A stretch of 64,000 nucleotides of DNA from positions 1,061,501 to 1,125,500 of the forward strand of contig NC_041784.1 of NCBI RefSeq assembly GCF_900090045.1, given 5' to 3'. Within the stretch, counting starts at the first letter, position 1, and each line of letters begins with the position of its first letter. The notes beneath the pieces were generated by a model. The model ran no database searches. It had not been told where the DNA came from and was given only the letters and a program-made list of their open reading frames with translations. Origin of the DNA: Plasmodium malariae (lineage: Eukaryota; Apicomplexa; Aconoidasida; Haemosporida; Plasmodiidae). Made by a program: the position numbers and the translations under genes. This document shows, in pieces, positions 22,501 to 37,500 of the stretch.

Positions 22501-25500
22501 AACACATGTACTGACACACACAGCATTACCTATACATATGAGCTCGTGCGTGGGGGTTATATACTTAAACGTTATCAGCGGATAGTCGTTGTCGTTAAAC
22601 AGGTTTATATTACCGTTGTACTTGCTTAACACAATATGCGACGAGATAGGAATAAGTAAAATATTTAGATCAAAATTGTATAATGCATCTTTTTTATCTT
22701 CAATATATGCCTCTACATCTGAGTTAACGTTCATAAAAACTAATTTATTTTTATTCTTTTTATCATAATCCTTCTTAATTGCATACAACAAAAAGAAATG
22801 CAAAGGATTCATTTTCGCCTTGTAATAAAATTCTTCGTCCGTTTTGTAGTCTAAGCCGTTCATAAGTGTTTCCTCTTTCTTAAAGTTATTACTATTATTA
22901 TTAACATGCATGTTATTCGTGCTATTAACATAGTTGCTGCTGCTGCTACTATTAGAGATGTGTATGTTATTGCCGCTATTCGCACTACTTGCACCACTCC
23001 AATTTTTCCCCTCGTAATACAATTCGATTATTTTGGAAAAAATATTATAAATGTGAAAAACCTTTACATTAAGCAGTCTTCCTTTGTTATCTTTTAATAT
23101 TTTATTTATAAGCAAAGTTCGTTCTGATACTACTTTATTTTCTATATGCATACCTCTTACATTGTAAAAGTCTATATTAAATAATAATGAAATATAAAAA
23201 TATTTCTTGGCTACACTAGAGGATACACAACTATTTTGCACAACGTCAGCCTTATGATGATTAACTACATTTTTACTATTATATATTAATGAACGAAAAT
23301 AAAAAAAGGAAGGTAAATTTTTACCAAGTAACTCTCTTTTTGTAAAATTAATATTCATTATATCTTTTTCTAATTCAGGTTCATGTAAATAATTTTCATT
23401 TTTTTCATTTTTCTTTCTTTTGTTACTATTTTTATTTTTATTAACATTTAAGTTATCCTTTTCATTCATTAGTAGACGACTACTGTTTGTATTATTATTA
23501 TCATTTCCTTTATTATTAATACTATTATTATTATTATTAACTGCAAGTGCTACTACCTCTTTTCGTAAAAACTTGTCAATTCGTTTTTCTATATCATCAT
23601 TATTTCTATCCCTCTCCTTGGCATTTATTTCATACAACATATTTTGCTTCTCTTCATAATAATTCATATTTTTATCCTTTACAAAATTTAAATATGCCTT
23701 GTCCCCCTTGAAGTAGTAATCTATATTTACACTTTCATTGACATCATAAATAATACCATCATATAAATAAAATATTTCACTCAAGCAGTTGTGTATTGCG
23801 CTGTCGTAGTTTCCTACTTCGAGTAATAGTTTGTTTGTTGTTCCTTCTGCAAGCATGCCTTCTCCGTTCAGTGGCATAAGTCGCGCTTCGACCAGTTGTT
23901 TATTTACCGTCCTTTCTTCATGCATCATTTGGCAATCCCTCGGTATAAGTCCATCTTCTTCCACAACTCGCTGTTCCATATTGTCCTTACCACCACTACC
24001 CACCTCCTCTAACTCCGTACCGATCATGTTTTCTTCCTTTCCAAAGTTGTAAAAAAAATTTTGCATCTGATTACACTTGTTACTCTTGAATCTAAGCTTG
24101 AAAAAGGCATGAAATAAATAATTTCTCTTGTTCAGAAATAAAAATAAATTATGGAAATTGTAAAAGAAGTTACTATATATGTAGAACAAGTTATTCAAAT
24201 TTCTAAAATTCTCGTTTTTTCTATATACACTCCTTAGGTATATAGTTAAAAGATCATTGTATTGGGGGTTTATGTTAATAACCGGGTAGTTATATGCCAA
24301 GTAAAACATATTATTGTTCATAATAGAATTACTATGATTTACAAATTTATATTTTTTATAATCTTTCGTGATAAAATTTAGTATATTTATCGAGTTGTTA
24401 AAATAAATGGATTTATTCGTCATTCGAAAATTAAGAAGTGCTCTAATTTTTTGGAGATCCTTCTTCTTCCTTTTCACAAGGGGAACCAAGTTGTCCTTGC
24501 TCAAAATGAAATTATAGAAATGCCTATCAAGCTTGTCAGTCTTATAGCGAGTATCCTTCTTCTTTACCTTTTCGTCTTCCTCTTCGGCGCCTCCCACCAA
24601 CTGTCTATTTTCCACCTTGTCAATAACTCCCCGCTTTGAAAAATTAGCACACTTATTTAACTTCGTGTAATTACTGGAAAAAAGGTTAGATTCGTTCATG
24701 TTGTGGCAAAAGTTATTCAGCGATATAATAGCATTGAAGATAAAAAGGGACAACTCAGAGCTATAGTAGTAACTATAAAAATGATTCTCTTCTTGTAAAA
24801 GAAAACGTAAAATAATTCTAAATAAACATTTCTCCTCTTCTTTTAAAAAACTAAATTTGGCAAATAGCTGATCTACAAGTAATTGGCTATGTGGTGATAT
24901 TTTATTATCTAGGTTGAAAAAGTTATCCATTGGAAAATCAAAAACATAATTAAAAAAATGAAAAAGGAAGGCGTTGAAAATATGGCAATGATTTTTCGTA
25001 TCATAATAGGTTAAAAACATGTTATACTGTTTATATAAGATATACCAAAAAAAGGAGTTGTATTGTATAAATGAAAATAAATCTCTTTTACATTCAAAAT
25101 TTCTATCAATTATTAATAGAGAACCTATGCTTTTATGTAAATTATCTATAAAATATTCAAAGCTATTAATTTTTATTATTTCTCTGCTATGTTCACTAAA
25201 ATTATCTACGATACCTATACCATAACAAAATATATTATTTAACACATCGAAAAAAGGGGTAAATATATCCTGAGTTATATCTGCGTCATCAACTACTATA
25301 TTGTGAATAGTAAAAAGTACATCCATAAAATGGAAAAAAGATCTATATCTTTTATATATATACGTTTCATCAATATATTCATATGCTCCTAAAATATATT
25401 CTAAACAATAATATTCCCTTTCTACATTACTAAAATTTAATTTTTTAAAATTATGCATAACTATTTCATATACATTCTTGTTATTCATAAAATTATTACC

Positions 25501-28500
25501 ATTTAATAAACTAACATTTACTCCTTTAATTTTTGATAAAAACAAAAATATTAAATCTATTCCGTTATAACATTTACGTATATCATATCCATTTTTTATT
25601 AACACACTCTTAATCTCGTTAATGTTATTGATATTATATTTTCTCATCGTTTCACTAACTTTATGTATGGCTTTTGTAAAAGAATTTTCTTGCATAATAT
25701 CGGAATCCTTTCCATTATTATTCTTCTTATCTGTTATAATATTGTTATCTAATTTATCTTTTAGTAATTTTAAATTTACATAAAAATTCGATATAAAATT
25801 CTCGTCCATATTATTGCTTCCACTAAAGAAATTTTCAAAATTATTTTCAAACATTACTGAAATGTTGTTATTCTCTTTTTTCAATTTCTCCTTCATAGTA
25901 AAATTTTTTACGCACCCACTTCCATCATCATTCGTCATAACTTCTGCCGATGAACTGTCATCCTTTTTTTTCGCTTTTCTTTCTCCTACTGCCTTTTTAC
26001 CGTTGCTTCCCTCAGCACGAAGCGGTCCCAAGCTATTACCACCACCATTACTGATGCTCTTATTATTGCTGCTATTTTTACTTAACTCCTGTGAGTCTTT
26101 TGCTACTAAAACATCCTTTTCTTTGGCACCACTTGCCACTGTTCTACCCTTAATACCTCGAAAGTGAAACTGCTGCAACAAAATTGTTAATTCTTTGTTT
26201 TGTAATTTACTTTGTAAAATTTTCAGCAAATTATGTGTACTCTGGTGTTTCTTAACACATTCATGTAACTCCTCTTCTTTTAATATACTCAAGTCAATGG
26301 AGATATCTGGCGTGTTATTCTTTTCACTATTCTGCACCCTGCTTTGTTCAACATTCACATAATCAACGGTGTTCTTATTTGCGCCTTTGGAGTTTTTGTT
26401 ACTGTCATTGGGTTTGCTGCTACCACCACTTCTGGAGGTAATAATGTTATTACTTACTCCACTGGCATTGTTATTACTATTGATGTTGCTCTTACTACTG
26501 TTATGGCTGCTACCAATACCATTTGCATTACTGCTAATGTTGTTATTACCTCCATTACTATTGCCATTATTGGTACCCTCCTGTTTTGCGTGCTTCGCCA
26601 TAACGCTGGTGCTTCCAGGGATACCTGCGGAGGCAATGCTCTTTTTTATGGCGTTAATATCGATAAATTGAAAATTAGAAAGTAACAAATTGTTATGCAC
26701 AATTTTATCGTCATTATTACTGTCCTCATTTGTTGATAATATATCATTATCTTCATTATTAGACAAATATTTATTTATTAAGTTATTTGTTTTTTCCTCC
26801 TTCAAAAATTTAATAAAATTCCAATTTTTTTCATCCTTTGAATTTTTATATTTTTTTCTTTTATGTTTTTTTGATAAACTATCATAAAATTGTTCTAGCT
26901 CATTTGGGATGGTTAAAATATCACATACATAATATTTCCACATTGTTTGCAATAAATAAATTATGCATGCTTCAATAAAATCAATATGTATATAATTAAA
27001 AATACTTGAACAATTACAACTACTACTGTTGTCTAAATTGTTGTTATTTTTTTTTCTGTTATAAATTTTTATAATTTCAGAATAATTATTATCAAATATA
27101 AAATTTATTTGTATCTCTAAAATGTCAAAATTTAAATTTTTTTGTAACTTTTTTAAAAATCTCAAATAATACCTTCGCACACAATAACATAAAATGCATG
27201 TTTTTTTTTTTCTGTTCAATAAATTTAAAAGAAACAATTCCATTTGCTTAGGAGTTTTTTCCTCTTCCGAATTTATAATTTTTTTCATACACAAATTCGC
27301 GTTATTACCACTGTTACAGTTATAGTTACTGTTCATATTGTTACTGCTATTATTATTGTTATTATTACTGTTACTATCACCGTTACTGCTTCTTTTACTA
27401 TTTAAAAATATTTTTTTTTTTTCCTTTCCCCAATTTTGATTTTTTGCATAATTCATCTTTTTTTTAAAATCATTATTTTTATGATTCAAAAAAAAAATGT
27501 CTTCGTGCAAACTAGATGAGAAATATCGAAAAACGCAATCCACCTTGTGATTTGATGTTTCAAAAAACATATCAGTTTTTTCCTCATCACGTATACATTT
27601 ACAATAAGTGAACAGCTTTTCTATTTTGTTCAATTTATTCAAATTTACCTCTTCATTTTGCTTTTTTTTCTCACCCTCCCCCCGAATAGCACTATCATTA
27701 TTTTTACAACTAATGCAGTTACTACCTAAACAGTTATCATTTATGCAACTGCTACTTACACTAACACTACTACCATTTGTGTTCTCATTACTACTGCTAA
27801 CATGCTCGTCCGTGTTAAACGATTTGTGCCCGTGATTACTCATGAACAACTTTTCATAAAACTCCAAAAAATAAAAATCTTCATCTTTGGCAGTGTTAAT
27901 ATTCCTCTTGAGGAACGTAATAATTTCTCTTTTATTTATGGAAAATCTCCTGCATAATTTTTTGATATATTTATTTTGACAATTCTTCGAATATTTATTA
28001 TAAAAAAAATATAAATAATTGAAAAAAAATGCATCATGCATTTTACAAGTATGCAAATCAAAGTTTTCATTAAATAACAATTTTTTTAATTTTATATATT
28101 TAATTATTCTAAAGATAATATTTAAATACATAAAAATTTTCTTTAAAATAATTTTTAATTTTTTAAATCTGTTTTCATAAAATTCATACACAGCTATACC
28201 CCCTTGTATATGTTCAAAATTCTCATTTTCATTTTCGTCATCCTCAATATCATCATCATTTGTGTTAAAACTTAAATTATTATAAAATATATCAGACAAA
28301 GCAATACAAAAATTCTTGTATGCATTTTTTTTTTTTTTCTTTAATTCTGAATTGTTTGTAAAATTTATATAAAAATATTCATGAAAAAAAGTTTTAAATA
28401 TATTTACACAAGTCTTTAAATAATAACTATGTAATTCCAATTTATCATCATTATCACAATAATTTTTCTTCACATTGTTAATATTTATTTTTTCTCTAAA

Positions 28501-31500
28501 AAAATTATAAAAAATTGTATTCAGTTCAACATTAAAAGGACTATTAAAACGAAACTTGGAATTCTTATCACTCCAACAATCTTTATTATTGTTTATTTGA
28601 ATATTCCTTAAATATTTCTGTAAATGCATTACATACTTTATATAATTTAAATCGTTCGTATTTATTATACCATTACTTATATGATAATTTACAAAATTAA
28701 CATTTCGATATTCTTTTTTCATATGACATTTATTTTTCGACTTTTGTATATCATTCAGAACATTCATTCGAGTTGTTCTTATTTCGCTTCCAACCCCTTG
28801 CTCTATACATACATCCATATTTTCGAATCCTGGAAGTACATAATTTATATCTTTCTTTTCCTGTACATTTGGGATGTTATCATCATCCATTTCTCCATCA
28901 TCCATCATTAGCCCCTTTTTTTTTTTTTTTTTTTTTTCCTTTACTTCCTTTTCACTATGTCCACTATTATCATGGCTACTTCCAATCTCTGTGCTACTTA
29001 TATTATGCGAGTTTTCCTTTTCCCCTAGATCACTCCTGTAAAATTGACTAAACGTCATTTGGGTAATACCTTCTGATAAAATAAAACCTCTAGTAATGTT
29101 ATCTGTTACGCTCCTATCATCTAATCCATTATTTTTAAATCGACTTAAATTGTGAGTGTCATCAAACTTTTCATATGTTTTTATTATATTTCTCAAATCA
29201 TAAAAATGTTTATTTTGTTTTAATTTACTACAGTTCTTATTAAGAACAATACACATTTGAACCCTTGGATCCTTTGTACAATTATAAGATACATTTTGAT
29301 TGTTTTTAATATTAATGGCATCTTCAAATAACTCTTCTTTAATATTTATCATTATTCTGTGATGTACATTCAAACTGTTCAAAATTAAATCATTCTCATT
29401 ATTTATAAAAGGGTAGTAATTATTCATTCTACACATGGATATATTGTTCTCACTCATTTTTTCCTTTTTCACGTTCATCATTTCAGTATTCTTATTATTT
29501 ATACATAAATCATTACACACATTCTTTGAGCAATAATTCTCTACACTTACTTTAACTTGTTCCTTTCTCCCGTGTGTCTTCTTCTTTTTCTCCTCCTCCG
29601 CTCTATTATTACCACCACTGCGACATCTTCTGCGACTGTTACTACTACTACTGCTGCTACTGCTACCACTACTGCTGTTACACAAATTACTTATATAACT
29701 TGTATTACGAACAGTGCTACTCTTGCTCCTTCCATGAACAACCCTTCCCTTGAATTCACACTCACCATCATCACGGGCCTCCTGACTATTCATAATCTCA
29801 TTGTACACATTACTGGTGCCGTCCTCTAAATTCCCATTGTTCTTCTTGTCAATTGTTGTACTCGTGTTAGAATTAAACTGCTCGGCCTGTTTTACTAATG
29901 GTATCCTTAACTCATAAATTAAATCATCGTCTGTTTTGTCTTCACTCTTATCAGTAAGAATGGAATATAAATCATTTTTAAAATTTTTATTAACTTCAAA
30001 AATATCAGTTTCCTCTATCTCGAATTCCCTTAACGTATGTATATATAATGGGAAATTAACATCTTTAATATTGTACTGTTTTAAAAAAAATTCATTATGC
30101 ATATCATAATAATTATCACTTACATAAATACAGCTAGTACAATAAAAGTCTTTATGGCATTTCCATTCATTAAACTCACATGTTTGTATGAGTTTCGTTA
30201 TTCTATTTTTATAAATTTTGTACCACGATCCTTTAATATATGGCCTTATAATTAAATAGGAGTATGATGAATTACAATTCATATCATTAGCAACATTAAA
30301 TTCTAGATCACTTAGCTTATTACATGTAGGTATGGTTAAATTATTCGCATCTTTACTTTCCGATATGATAAGGGCATATAAGTGATAAGTGATTATATCT
30401 TCATTCGAAGACTCCTGACTTTTATTATTACTGCTGCTATTGCTACTGTTGCTACTGATATTACCATTAATACTACCATTAATACTACCATTAATACTAC
30501 CATTGCTGTTGTCGTTACTGTTACAGTTGCCATTGCCACTACCACTGCTGCTACCATTGCTATTACTATTTCCATTTTTTTTTATTCCAAAATATAAATT
30601 ATTCTTATCATCTCTGTTATTACTTTCGACTTCTTCTTCCTCCCCCCTATCCTCATATATGTCAAGGCACAGTGGAATATCAATTAATTCTCCTCTTCTC
30701 AAATTCTTGAAACAATTCATATAAAGAAATAAAACATAAGGTATTTCCGTAAAAGACGACTTTTCTATGGTTTTATATATGTCCTTATCACAAACAATAT
30801 AATTTTTGAAAAAATTTACTTTCTTCTTATTTATAACGTTATAAATTAATGAACTTATATTGCGCTTTTTGCACGACCTGCTATCACAGTTATCTGAGTC
30901 TCTGCTTCGATTGTTATTGTAATAATCATCATCATTGCAGCTATAATTATAGTAATTGTCATTCGGGTTCACGTTGCTCACGTTCTTTTGGATACTTAGC
31001 TTCTTGCCGTTATTGTCATTTTTGTAATTGTTGTCGTTATCATTGTTATCCAAAATGTCCGTACCATTGCTAAATTCGCACGACTCGGTATTATCCTCTT
31101 TTTTATTCACTTCAATCTGTTTCCTTGCATTTTCATAGTCTTTACTCATCTGTTTTTTTTTCTTGCCGTTCTTTGATACTACATTTTCTGTACTCGCCAC
31201 TTTTTTCTGATGAGATAAGATATTGATATATTTGTCCTCTTTGTTACTATATGCTTCCTGATCATCCTTCACATTTTCCTTTTTTTTCTGGGGGACAATC
31301 AAAGTTACGTGTTCATCATCGTCCACATCGATGTTGTTTCCACTACTTTTGTGATTACTGTTGTTATTACTAATCTCTGCTCTTCCCATTTTTGAATTAT
31401 TTTCCTGCTTCGCTGAATTTTTCTGAACTTTGCAGCAATTCTCATCCTCGCTGTTCATATTAGATATATCGGTGTAGTCGCTTACATCCACTCCATTGTC

Positions 31501-34500
31501 GGTACTTTCATTTTCACTTTCGGTTTTGCTTTTTAGATTAAATAACTCGTAGCATATCTTCTCAAACATTCTTAAATCCCTTAAATCCTTCATTAAGTCA
31601 TTGATTTTTTTTTCTCTCTTACTACTACTGTTATTGTTTCTATTACTATTACTATTATTATTACTGCCACTACTTCCGTTACCATTCTTTCCATTAGCAT
31701 CATTGTACGTCCTTTTCAATCTCTTAATCTTTCTATTTAACTTCACTTTATCCTTTGCAATATCGCAGACAATTCGCTTAAACAATTGCTCGTGTATTCT
31801 GGTAATTGGTTCATTACATCTATACTGATTAAATAAAATTTTGTTTAAGCTGAACAACAAAATCTTTATGCTAGGAATTAGTGGCTTGAATAAATGCAAA
31901 TAATTATCATTCTTATTATATATATTCAAAAGTGAACATGTGCTCCGTTTACTATTATTTATCATTCTCCTTTTCACACAGTCATCTCCTGTTAAAGTCA
32001 TGTTGTATTCATCACCCGAGTAAACAGTATTATAAAAAAGGGCATTTTTATAATAATATAAACAATTTTTTTTATACAATTCTAAATTATTAAAATAATT
32101 TACATCGTCTTTATTCAATTCCTTACCATTATGCTTCCGATTCAAACAATTTTCCTCATTTTCAAGTAAATTCTCCTTTTCTCCTCTGTAAAAATTTTTT
32201 CCTTTGTTGTCCATATTTTTATCATTTTTTTCTCTTTTTGTCTTACTATCTGGCTCATCTACGTCTATTTTTGTCTCTGCACCATCCTTCCTTTTATTCG
32301 AAAGGGCGTCCTCTTTCTTGTAACTGCTATTACTACTACTATTGTTCTTATCAATTATATCATCTTCTTTCTCATCTCGATTCGTCGTCGTAATATACAC
32401 TGCATTTGAAACTGCGGAGGAGTAAGAGCTTTCATCAAAACATGCATAATTATTTTCATTAACATCTTTTTTACTTTTTCCACGCACATTGTGCATCTTC
32501 TTCAATAGGGTATCTTCTGCACTTTGTCTAGTACTACCACTAACATCACCACTAGTACCATTACAGCAACTACTACAACCGCTAGCACTGCTGCGGCTGC
32601 TATTACTACTACTACATATGTCCGAATTGCCTTCTTCCTTATAAAACATTTGACTTAAATTATGCACGTTATTTTTTTCAAAATGTTCCTTGCCCTTCTT
32701 AGCACAAAGAATTAAAGAGTACAACTGCATGCACACAAAAATCCTTTGCAAAGCTATAATAACATTTTTACTATTTTTTCTAAAATATTCAAACATATTA
32801 AAAGATTTCACATCACTCGCATATCGGTAAGACATATTTTTTAACTCATTTGGATCATCCACAAAATCTTTGCGCAGAAATTCTAAATAGTCCTTAATAC
32901 AATACTGTTCATTTTTATTACTATTGTCATCGGATACGTTGCTCGTATAACTTTTATTTAAGTCTGTTGCATTGAACTTTTCCTTAGAAAAAGGGTCTAC
33001 AATACTATTTATAATTTCTGAACTAATAACATCATTGCTGCTGTTATTGTTACCGTTAACGCTAACATTATCATTTTCTTGTACGTTGTTATCATTTTTG
33101 CGCAGCTTCGTTACTATGCCGATACATGGCATGCTATTTATGCTGCGATTAACCTCGTCTATGTTGTTATTTATGCTATTTATGTTTGCTTTAATTATAT
33201 TCAAATTACACAGGTAATTTATATTAAATTTGTTATTCCTTCTATTAATTATATTACTATTCATGTTGTTGATTTTATTGTTAATATAATTTATGTACCT
33301 GTTCATGTTAATAATGGTATAGTTTGTCTTTTCCCCTTCCTCCTGCTTACTGATAACATTCACAATTGTACGAATATTTTCAATGTCAAATGTGCTAAAA
33401 AATTTGTTACTATTATGATGTATGACATTATTCAAGTTGTTAATTTTATCTTCCACGTAATAATTCAAATAATGCACTTTGTCGTTAATAATTTCTAGCT
33501 TGCTCAGAATTTTTTTCTTCAAAGATGACTGATCATAATAGTAACAGTACTGATTAGTATTACTATTAACATTATTATTAATGTTATACATATTGGAATT
33601 AATACTGTTATTACTATTATCATCACTTTTGCTTTTATTTTTGTCATATTCTTTTATTTTCAGTAATATATCATTTTTGGTATGACCGTTTTTTAAGCTG
33701 TATTTATTTATAACATACTTCAATTTATATTTTTTTTCTTGTTTTCTCTTTTTAATATATTTCGATAAAATTCGATTATACAAATTTGCATTATATCTCA
33801 AAACAATAATTTTAAATAACTCTATATTATATAAACAATTCACTAAAATGGATAAATTATCATTATCATTGTAAGACTCAACAACAGGAACAATATAATT
33901 TGTTAAGGATAAAATATGTCTTCTGTTGTCCACAAATATGTTATCATTTTTGACCTCACCTCCTTTTTCCCTTTCCTCTGTTGTAATCATTTTTAATTCG
34001 TTCAGATTATTTTTCCTAATCAATTCATCATATACATGCATATTCTTGTATGCAGCATCGATACCGGACATTAAGTTCATATGTTTCTTGTTTAATTTTT
34101 GAAGTGCATTTTTGTTATTATGTTTGCAACTACTGTCCATCATATTTCCATAGTTTCCACTTCTTATGTTACATGATCTACCTGTACTAGTAATAATATT
34201 ATGCACATTTTGGTAAAATGAATTTCCCCATTTTTCAAAATTTTCTGAACTGTTCAGGTAACTTTTAACAAATTGAGGTGACCAAAATAGGGAAAAATTA
34301 TATATATCTATTGCATATCGGTTGTACATATAATTCTTGCTGTAACGTAGCAACTCTCGGTTTATCCTACTAATGGCGTTATTTTTATCAATTGCCTTCT
34401 TCTTATTGCTGCTATTATTATTATTATTTCTGTTTTTGTTCCTATCTCTATTAATGCCTCTGTTACCACTGTTATGCCCCCCTTTTCTTTCAAGAAAGTA

Positions 34501-37500
34501 TATACACTTTTTAAAATACGATTTTTTGAACAAGAACTGAAGTAAAGGATCACCTTGTTCAAAATTTGCAAAAAATTTTTCGGGCATATAACTCCATAAA
34601 TGCTTTGGCACGTGATGAATACATTTGGACCATAATTCTTTAAAAGATCTCTCTGCTTTTCCTTTAATTAACAATCCACCTGATTCATCTAAAAAACCTG
34701 TTGACTTATTTATTTTTGAATGGTTTATCATTTTCTGCCATCCTCTTGATAAAGAATTATTCGTAAATGACCAATAGGCCCAAGAAGAAATTGAATTTTT
34801 TTTTGATTTAAAATTATGAACAGTTAACTGAAATCGAACATTTGGAAAAATCCATTCAGCTGGGTAAAAATCTTGCTTTATTACTTCTAAATAAACAGAT
34901 AAATAATTATCATCATTAGAATTACCTCTCGGATGAACTAATAGTTTGAAATAAAAATCATCTGAATTCCCTGTGACAACTGACTTAATCTCATTTACAC
35001 TTTTTATGCTCCTCCAGAAATTCGGTATATACAATTCAATCATTTCGTTGTTCTTTTTGTGATTTACCTTAGAATTGAATGAACTGTTACTGTGTATGTT
35101 ATTAAAGCTATGATTACTACTGCTATTACAGTTGCTATTGCAATTGCTACTACAATGGATACTACAGTTGATACTACAATTAACACTACAATTACCATTA
35201 TAGTTTCCATTACAACTACCATTACAACCACTGACACAACCACCACCGCAATTGCTTGTGCTATATCTACTATTCGTGTAACACTCGAGTAAGCTCCCCC
35301 CTCCTGCTTCTACATTCCTTAAGCACCTACTAATACAGCTACTACTATTACAATTACTTCTATCGATGTAAAAATTTGAAATGTTCTTTTTTAGCATAAA
35401 CAATTTATAATAATCAATATTTTCGATATTTATAAAATCACTATTTCGTAATTCATAAAATAAGTTGGTATACTTCTTATTTAAGGGTACAATTAAGGGA
35501 GGTATAACTTTTTGTGTTATAATATTTGGTAGATAAAACTCATTTTTTAATTTACTTTTAGTTCCACAATGCTTAAACTTATACTCGTTAATGGTACTAA
35601 TACCTTCTGTTATATCCGTTATAAATTTATCTAGATTATTTGCCATTATTATGTAATCATTTAAAACCTTTCCTTCCATATGAACAAACGAAATGTTCTC
35701 TTCCTTGTCGCTGTTTTCCGCCATATATATTTGATCATCAAATTCTATTAAATCAGTTTCATTTTCACCTTCAACACAATTATCATAATATGACAACATA
35801 GCGTTCTCCTGGTAGTTTTTTTTAAAGTAGTTGTTCCTTTTATTTTGTTCATCACTGCTACCATGGCCACTGTAGTCACGCTGATTTTTTTTACTTCGAT
35901 TACTGATACTTCTATTACTACTTTCCCCATGGTATTCCTCCAGTGCATACATGGAGTTTTCAATGAGCAATATATTCCTTTTATCGCATTTTATAGAATC
36001 ATCCTCTGTAGTTAAATACACTCTTCTTTTGATATATGTGTTATCAAAGTATTCGTTTAATGTACTTCTTTTTTGACCTTCCCCGATCACCATACTACTG
36101 CTGAACTTAATACTATCTTTCTCAACATGTAACATCTTATCATTTTTATTGACATTACTTTTATTTCCTCGACTTTTCACTACATTTAGATCCCCATATT
36201 TTCGCGTAGTTACCATTTTTGACATATAAATAATTTTAACTTTATTTTTCCAAAGAGATTTACCACGTTTCATGATATTTCCATAAACACAAGAACGATG
36301 GTAATAGAATATATTAATTTTCAATAAAAATTTACACGTATGTTTTAATTTATATATACGCTTTACAACTACATTTTTGTTTTTTCTTAACCTTTCATTA
36401 TTGTATTTAATTATATACAAAACTTGATCCTTTTGCTTTCTGCTCATGGGGTAACAACACGCATCCCGTGTTTTCATTTTTCTCTTCTTGAAATAGTTAA
36501 AAAAATTTTGCACTTCATCAATTTTGTTACTACCGCTACAACTGGTACTTCCATTGCTGTTGTTATTGCTGTTGCTATTACTCCTATTGCCATGACTATC
36601 CTGCAGAACGAGGCAGTCACTAAGCGCAATATTTTCATTTGTTACCTCTTTATAATTACTGCTCACACATTTTTCACAATTCTCTTTGAAAAACTTTTTT
36701 AAAAATTTTACTTTCTGCGAATTATTATTTGCCATATTGTTAAAATTTCTAAACATGTTCAGAAAAATATTACATATATTTTTTTCTGGGACCCATAAAT
36801 TACATTTCTGCATTTCACTAAACATAAAATATATGTCTTCATCATCCATTTGAAAATCCTTCTTCAACTTATCTAGTTCCTTAAAAAAATTGCAAATGAA
36901 CTTATTAATTTTTTTAAACTCATTCTTGGTGTTCTTAAAATTACTGTTCTCACTTTTAAACTCATCACTGATCTTTTTATACTCATCAAAGGCCTCTTCA
37001 AATTCACCAGTTGCACATGTTTGATCCGAAATATTTTCTCTTTTTTTCTTCGTCCCAGCCCTTACATTCCACTGTTTAATAAAGCATTCAAAACATAAAA
37101 AGGGGAAACTTGATAACTCCATTTCCACTTTGCATTTTGAACATACATTTATAAAACTGTTTTGTACATAAAAATTAAAAGATTTTTTATGACTGTTAAT
37201 AAAATTTTCGATTATTTTATCTTCCATTCCATCGGATTGGGAATTTTTCATTTCTGAACAATGTAATATTAATTTTAGTAAATTTTCATCACTTATAATA
37301 TTTAACCTGTTATGCACTTCATCCTTATAGCACACTTCCATATAGTTGTTATGGTCAAATACGCTGTGGTTGCTTTCCATGTGAATATTTGAATAGCTTC
37401 TGTTATTTCTACTAAACACAGTAGTATTATCTCCTAACATATGCCTGAGGCTTCCGCTAATTATGCTGCTACTACCATTTCTACTGTTTATGATATTTTT

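Noticed and set aside
22345..22529. C-terminal extension VYVYIYIYIY on the first exon of the giant gene
   Set aside because: It is a translation of (TA)n/(CATA)n inside a GT-AG intron; splicing keeps the frame into 22281.
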